Positions 59,921-64,000 of a stretch of DNA of 64,000 nt are shown in pieces. The number at the start of each line of letters is the position of its first letter. The first letter of the stretch is position 1. The stretch comes from JAFAFN01 sp963707555. GTDB taxonomy: Bacteria > Actinomycetota > Acidimicrobiia > Acidimicrobiales > Microtrichaceae. The notes beneath the pieces were generated by a model, which saw nothing but the letters and a program-made list of their open reading frames with translations, did not search any database and was not told the origin of the DNA. A program made the position numbers and the translations under genes. Location of the stretch: assembly GCA_963707555.1 (NCBI GenBank), contig CAVPQM010000025.1, forward strand, positions 1-64,000, read 5' to 3'.

Positions 59921-61474
59921 TCAGTGCTCGACGTCGAGGTCGTCGACGGTGATGCCGCGCAACGTGCGGGCCGCGGCGATCGCCGCGGCGGCGAGCAGCA
60001 CGGCACCGAGCACTCCGGCGGCGTGCATGCCCGAGACGAACGCCGCGCGGGACGCCTCGCCGACCGCCTCGGAGAGCTCGACGGGCACACGCGTGGCGAC
60101 CGAGGCGGCCGCCGCGATGGTGTCGGACGCGGCGTGGGCGTCCGCTGCGGCGAGTCCGTCGGGCAGCTCGACCGAGCGGCGGTAGACGGCGTTGATCGTG
60201 CTGCCCAGCAGCGCGATGCCGAGTGCGGCACCGAGCTCGAACGCGGTCTCCGAGATCGCTGATGCCGACCCGGCCCGTTTCGGCGGCACCGTCGCGATCA
60301 CCAGGTTGGTGCCGAGGCTGCCGGCCGCGCCCACGCCGAAGGCGACGAAGCCCATCGCGATCGCCGAGCGAGCGCCTCCGCTGCTGGTCGACAGCGTCAG
60401 GACCGCCAGGTAGCCGAGCGACATGATCGCCAGGCTGCCCGAGAGCAGGCGCGACGGGGCGATGCCACGGCGCAGCAACAGGACCACGCCGATCGACGCC
60501 ACGAGCGAGGCGGCCATGGCGGGCAGCAGCTGCACCCCGGCATCGAGCGGACCGAGGCCGGTCACCAGCTGCAGGTACTGCGCCACGAAGAACAGGCCGC
60601 CGATCAGACCGAAGTTCGACACGAGGTTCGTGGCGATCGCGACGGCGAAGGGGCGGTGAGAGAAGAGCGAGATGTCGAGCATCGGCTCGGGGACCCGGCG
60701 CTGTCGCCGCACGAACACGACACCCATCGCCACGCCGAACGCCCCGATGGCCAACAGCTGCAGCGTCGGTCCGTGCTCGGCGCTGAGCTTGATCGCGTAG
60801 ACGACCGGCACGATCGCCATCAACGACAACGGACTCGAGACCCAGTCGAAGGGGCCGGCGGACTCGTTGCGGGACTCCGGCAGCAGCAGGCGCCCGGCGA
60901 CCACCAGCACGACCATCACCGGCAGCGCCATGAGGAACACCGAACCCCACCAGAAGTGCTCGAGCAGCCAGCCGCCGACGATCGGACCGATCGCGGCGCC
61001 GACGGCGAATCCGGCCGCCCAGATGCCGATGGCGATCCGGCGCCGGTTGGCGTCCGCGAAGATGTTGCGGATCAGCGACAGCGTCGACGGCATGAGCGTC
61101 GCGCCGGCCACGCCGAGCAACGCCCGGGCGGCGATGAGCATCTCCGGGGTCGTCGAGAACGCAGCGATGGTCGACGCCGCACCGAAGCCGGTGGCACCGA
61201 TCAGCAGCAGTCGCCGTCGACCGATACGGTCACCCAGGTTGCCCATCGTGACCAGCAGGCCGGCGAGCACGAACGCGTAGGCATCGACGATCCACAGCAG
61301 CTGCGAGCTCGTGGGCGACAGGGCGGCGCTGAGCTCGGGCACGGCGAAGCCGAGCACCGTGTTGTCGATCGAGATGATGAGCACCGCGAGCAGCAGGACG
61401 GCCAGGGCCGCCCACTGACGGCCGGGGCTGAGCTCGGCGTCCTCGGGTGCGGTTCGATCGGTGGCGTGCGACAT
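59921..61474 (-). CDS. DHA2-family (14-helix) MFS drug/H+ antiporter
   Basis: This intact 517-residue membrane protein of the EmrB/QacA type has SIDNTVLGFAVPELSAALSP, LWIVDAYAFVLAGLLVTMGN with LGDRIGRRRLLLIG (motif A), and GPIVGGWLLEHFWWGSVFLM (motif C region). It exports hydrophobic compounds in exchange for protons. A long periplasmic-type loop before the last helix (AADAHAASDTIAAAASVATR) is usual for the group. It is convergent with icmF at 24 bases. Confidence 0.9.
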   Translation of the reverse strand: MSHATDRTAPEDAELSPGRQWAALAVLLLAVLIISIDNTVLGFAVPELSAALSPTSSQLLWIVDAYAFVLAGLLVTMGNLGDRIGRRRLLLIGATGFGAASTIAAFSTTPEMLIAARALLGVAGATLMPSTLSLIRNIFADANRRRIAIGIWAAGFAVGAAIGPIVGGWLLEHFWWGSVFLMALPVMVVLVVAGRLLLPESRNESAGPFDWVSSPLSLMAIVPVVYAIKLSAEHGPTLQLLAIGAFGVAMGVVFVRRQRRVPEPMLDISLFSHRPFAVAIATNLVSNFGLIGGLFFVAQYLQLVTGLGPLDAGVQLLPAMAASLVASIGVVLLLRRGIAPSRLLSGSLAIMSLGYLAVLTLSTSSGGARSAIAMGFVAFGVGAAGSLGTNLVIATVPPKRAGSASAISETAFELGAALGIALLGSTINAVYRRSVELPDGLAAADAHAASDTIAAAASVATRVPVELSEAVGEASRAAFVSGMHAAGVLGAVLLAAAAIAAARTLRGITVDDLDVEH

Positions 61475-61619
61475 GACGCAGTCTCCTGCGCCGTCTTTGC
61501 TCGTCCGGGTACGGCAGCCCTCGTCCGGTGCACTCCGGATCGGAATGCCGTCGACGAGTCTAGGGCAGCGGCGGTGGCGAACCCGTCGAGGTGGCGAGGG
61601 TCACCCGGCGTCGCGATGT

Positions 61620-61638
61620 GGCGCCGCGACGCGGCGCC
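61620..61638 (-). terminator. hairpin terminator after the antiporter gene
   Basis: The perfect 8-bp arms GGCGCCGC and GCGGCGCC enclose GAC, 20 bases beyond the antiporter stop. The rest of 61475-61657 is the leader of the DHA2 gene, with no other signal I can support. Confidence 0.5.
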
Positions 61639-61657
61639 CGGACGCCGTCGAGCGACG

Positions 61658-62891
61658 TCAGAAGGCACCCTCGGAACCTGGGGCGTCGACCTCGGCGGCG
61701 CCGGGGCCGGGTGCGGCGTCGCCCTCGTCGGTGTGGCCGAGCACCGCGAACCCGATCAGCGGGAACAGCAGCACCGACATCATGCCCGCACCGACCAGCG
61801 CGGTCGCGTTGGCAGCGGTCATGCGGTGCTCCCGCAGCCCGATCTCGGTGATCACGACGAGCAGCGGCAGCGCGGTCGACTGCAACAGGACCAGCGCGCC
61901 GCGTTCGCGGCCCGACAGCACGCCCCGGTAGACGAGCAGGGCGGGCACGCCACGGACCAGGAGCATCAGGCCCATGAAGATCGGCACCCTGAGCATCGTC
62001 GACGGCGACTCGAGCAGTGCGTCGAGGTCGAAGTTCACGCCGCTCACGATGAAGAAGACGGGGATCAGGAACCCGAAGCCGATCGCCTCGAGCCGTGGAC
62101 TGAGCGCTTCGTTCTGCTCGGGGCTCAGCGCGATGCGGGCGATCATGCCCGCGGCGAACGCGCCGAGCAGGTTGTCGAGACCGAGCTCGGCGGCGACCAT
62201 CACCAGCAACGTGATCAGCAGCAGGATGATCCGCACCGGCAGCTGCGTCGAGGTGGACAGGTGCCGCTGCAGCATCTCGATCAGCGCCGGGGGCTGCGGA
62301 CGGGACGCGATCCCGGCCACCGCGACGGCGAGGACGCGCGAACACGATGAGCAGCAGCGCCTCGACCGCGGGGCTCGACGACGACAACAGGATGGTGACC
62401 GCGAGGATCGGACCGAACTCGCCGATGGCGCCCGCGGCGGTCAGGAACGAACCGAAGCGTGTCTCGAGCATGCCCCGGTCGCGCAGCATCGGCAGCAGCG
62501 TCCCGATCGCCGTGGTGGTCAGCGCCAGGCCGACGAGCAGGCTGGAGATGACGAAGCCCTCGAGCGCCAGGACGGCGCCGACGCCCAGACCGAGCGCCAG
62601 CGAGATCGCCCAGCCGGCGGCGCCGCGGTTCAGCGGCGCGCCCTTGAGCTTGCCGAAGTCGATCTCGTAGCCGGCGAGGAAGAACAGCACGGCCAGTCCG
62701 AGCTGGCTGAGCCCGTTGACGAACGGGTCGACCTCGACCCACCCCAGCAGTGCGGGGCCGACGAGGATGCCCAGGCCGAGCTCGAACAGCACGCTCGGGA
62801 TGCGCCACTTCCGCAGCAGCTCCGACAGCAGCGGGGCGACGACGGCGGCGGCGGCGATGACGACGAAGGACACCGCGGTCGAGTGGTTCAT
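61658..62891 (-). CDS. cation:proton antiporter (CPA2/Kef-type membrane domain), one frame break
   Basis: The N-terminal part (LLRKWRIPSVLFELGLGILV, LGLAVLFFLAGYEIDFGKLK, LTTTAIGTLLPMLRDRGMLE) and the C-terminal part (NLLGAFAAGMIARIALSPEQ, FGFLIPVFFIVSGVNFDLDA) together form a 12-helix CPA2 exchanger of about 410 residues. They are in different frames; one extra base near 62340 explains it. There is no TrkA-N domain. It exchanges Na+ or K+ for H+ at the membrane. The segment FLAGYEID contains the acidic pair typical of the family. Confidence 0.85.
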
Positions 62892-62936
62892 GGCCTCTGA
62901 GACTACGGAGTGATCATGCCGGTCCGGCGCATCCGT

Positions 62937-63353
62937 TCAGTGCTCTCCCTGGGGGCGGCGACGGTTCTGCTTCGTCTCGCTGCGCTGGCGTTTGGCGTCG
63001 AGTCGGCGGCGCTTGGAACCGAGCGTCGGTCGAGTCGGGCGACGGGGCGCTGCGGCACCAGCGCGTTCGCCAGCCGGCCCGCGAGGCGTTCGCGGGCGAT
63101 GCCGCGGTTGCGGATCTGCGAGCGCTCGTCGTCGACCACGACACGGACCTCGTCGCCGAACGCGTCGAGCAGGACCCGTCGCTGGTGGTCGTCGAGCGTG
63201 GCTGGAACCGGCGATGTCGAAGCGCAGCTCGACCCGGGTCGCCGCCTTGTTGGCGTGCTGCCCACCCGGCCCGCCAGAGGTCGAGAAGCGCTCGTCGATC
63301 TCCGGAGCGGGGATGGTCAGGCCAGGCCGGACGACCAGGTCGTCGGCGGCCAC
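62937..63353 (-). CDS. arfB: alternative ribosome-rescue factor / release-factor-like hydrolase (frame breaks)
   Basis: The N-terminus has FSTSGGPGGQHANKAATRVE, with the GGQ peptidyl-tRNA hydrolysis motif. The middle (VPATLDDHQRRVLLDAFGDE, RSQIRNRGIARERLAGRLAN) is in a second frame. The C-terminal basic tail (TRPTLGSKRRRLDAKRQRSE) returns to the first frame. Breaks lie near 63200 (extra base) and 63045 (missing base). The restored protein of about 138 residues matches ArfB (YaeJ), which frees stalled ribosomes with its tail in the mRNA channel. There is no stop-codon recognition domain. Confidence 0.88.
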   Translation of the reverse strand: MAADDLVVRPGLTIPAPEIDERFSTSGGPGGQHANKAATRVELRFDIAGSSHARRPPATGPARRVRRRGPCRGRRRALADPQPRHRPRTPRGPAGERAGAAAPRRPTRPTLGSKRRRLDAKRQRSETKQNRRRPQGEH

Positions 63354-63694
63354 CGTCTCAGCAGTCGCCGCGCAGCAGGTGCGGCAGCGTGCGTGGCCAC
63401 GGCGTCGTGCACCTGCGCTGCGCTCGGGTTGACCAGTCCGACGTGGTCGGGGTCGTCGACGGAGCCGATCAGGACCGTCGGGACGGTCTCGTTGCCGTTC
63501 GCGAGGCGCTGCACGACGCGGGCGGCGGCCGGGTCGTCCCAGATGTTGACCTCGACGATCGGCAGACCGGAGGACCCGAGGTCACGTCGCAGCACCGCGC
63601 AGAACCCGCACGCGGGACGCCAGAACAACGTGATCGCCGCGGCGTCGCCGGTCACGGGGTGGTCGTCGCTTCGATCGCCGGGCTGGTCGTGCAC
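63317..63694 (-). CDS. glutaredoxin/mycoredoxin-like thiol protein
   Basis: It has a thioredoxin-fold core ITLFWRPACGFCAVLRRDLG with redox pair Cys-Gly-Phe-Cys, then VEVNIWDDPAAARVV, the cis-Pro loop NGNETVPTVLIGS, and HVGLVNPSAAQV. The size (about 110 residues) and W-x3-CxxC start resemble mycoredoxins, which reduce mycothiol-mixed disulfides. Start GTG 63694, with GTG 63652 as an alternative. The reading frame overlaps the arfB start by 37 bases, which hints at one more frame error at its end. Confidence 0.8.
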   Translation of the reverse strand: MHDQPGDRSDDHPVTGDAAAITLFWRPACGFCAVLRRDLGSSGLPIVEVNIWDDPAAARVVQRLANGNETVPTVLIGSVDDPDHVGLVNPSAAQVHDAVATHAAAPAARRLLRRWPPTTWSSGLA

Positions 63695-63727
63695 ACCCCG
63701 ATCGTACCCAGCGCGGCCGTGAGCAGA

Positions 63728-64000
63728 TCAGGCGCTCCGGCGCTCGGGGTCGCGGTGGTGCCCGACGGTCGGACCCAGCTCGTCGTGCATCCATCGCACG
63801 GTCGTCGCGATGCCCGAGCCGAGCGGCACCCGAGGCGCCCACCCGAGCTGCTCGGTCGCGACGGTGATGTCGGGGGTCGACCGCGGCGACGCCGCTGCGC
63901 TGCTGCACCGGCGGAACTCGACCTCGACCACGCGACGCGGTGGCGCTCCGAACGGCCTCGGCGATCGCCGCCGAGCGAGTGGGCGGTCGGGTCACCCAGG
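63728..64000 (-). CDS. C-terminus of an NAD-dependent sugar epimerase/dehydratase (cut by window edge)
   Basis: The last residues (STPDITVATEQLGWAPRVPL, GSGIATTVRWMHDELG) match the end of extended SDRs such as UDP-glucuronate decarboxylase and UDP-glucose epimerase (the RPDIx3AxxxLGWxP motif). Upstream LGDPTAHS and SAAIAEAVRSATAS also fit but lie in other frames, so breaks near 63945 and 63980 are likely. The N-terminal NAD domain is outside the window. Confidence 0.75.

Noticed and set aside
1..64000. CRISPR array, prophage, integrase or IS element
   Set aside because: No regularly spaced repeats, transposase or integrase motifs, or phage structural genes were seen. The only mobile-like gene is the DUF222-HNH protein.

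Overview
The window is about 64 kb of very GC-rich DNA with dense coding, GC at most third codon positions and frequent ATGA/GTGA stop-start overlaps. The gene content suggests a high-GC Actinomycetota chromosome: LivJHMGF-type importers, P450s with a 3-Cys ferredoxin, a DUF35/lipid-transfer-protein pair, a fused isobutyryl-CoA mutase and a DUF222-HNH protein. An Acidimicrobiia-like organism is a reasonable guess, but no rRNA or marker gene is present to prove it.

Layout. 1-7.5 kb is housekeeping or mixed: a CPBP protease cut by the edge, a pseudopilin-like membrane protein, a D-aminoacylase-type amidohydrolase, an FAD oxidoreductase, a GlsB-type membrane protein, an amidase, an NAD(P)-binding protein and tRNA-Arg(CCT). 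7.6-14.4 kb carries a quinone-oxidoreductase-like gene and a beta-oxidation-like set (thiolase, TIM-barrel metal hydrolase, acyl-CoA dehydrogenase, 3-hydroxyacyl-CoA dehydrogenase, enoyl-CoA hydratase). 14.5-18 kb holds a P450-ferredoxin-SnoaL operon divergent from a branched-chain-type binding lipoprotein. 18-20.3 kb is a degenerate-looking patch with a DUF222-HNH gene. 20.4-28.3 kb has two oppositely directed catabolic operons (SDRs, metal hydrolase, acyl-CoA dehydrogenase; then P450, two SDRs and a SnoaL protein). 28.4-36.6 kb is a complete Liv importer with a LivM-LivG fusion, a dienoyl-CoA-reductase-like flavoenzyme and an MFS exporter. 36.7-44.5 kb has a FadR-like regulator, an NTF2-like protein and an operon headed by two tandem copies of an unrecognised repeat protein, followed by a CMD-like protein, a DUF35 protein, a CoA ligase and a thiolase-like protein. 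44.6-53 kb is a sugar-type ABC importer with a cupin, a SnoaL protein, a MenB/BadI-like crotonase, a CoA ligase and a second, almost identical FadR-like regulator. 53-60 kb has a 3-hydroxybutyryl-CoA dehydrogenase, an acyl-CoA dehydrogenase, a MarR regulator and IcmF. 60-64 kb has a DHA2 exporter, a cation:proton antiporter, ArfB, a glutaredoxin-like protein and the end of a sugar epimerase.

How it may work together. About ten AT-rich promoters between 9.9 and 38.6 kb share a 25-bp element whose best copy has arms ATCTATG and CATAGAT around an 11-bp centre. They precede both uptake and oxidation genes, so most of 8.6-44.5 kb looks like one coordinated regulon for importing, hydroxylating, CoA-activating and cleaving an unidentified organic (possibly alicyclic or terpenoid) compound. 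A different motif (GAYGTCYAACTAA) lies before the hydroxybutyryl-CoA dehydrogenase operon and between marR and icmF, suggesting a second small regulon for C4 acyl-CoA metabolism.

Caveat. Roughly forty single-base frame breaks interrupt otherwise well-conserved genes. Nearly all behave as one extra base, and they cluster in 38-60 kb. I read most of them as sequence error rather than gene decay. Broken genes are annotated across their full extent, with the breaks noted.
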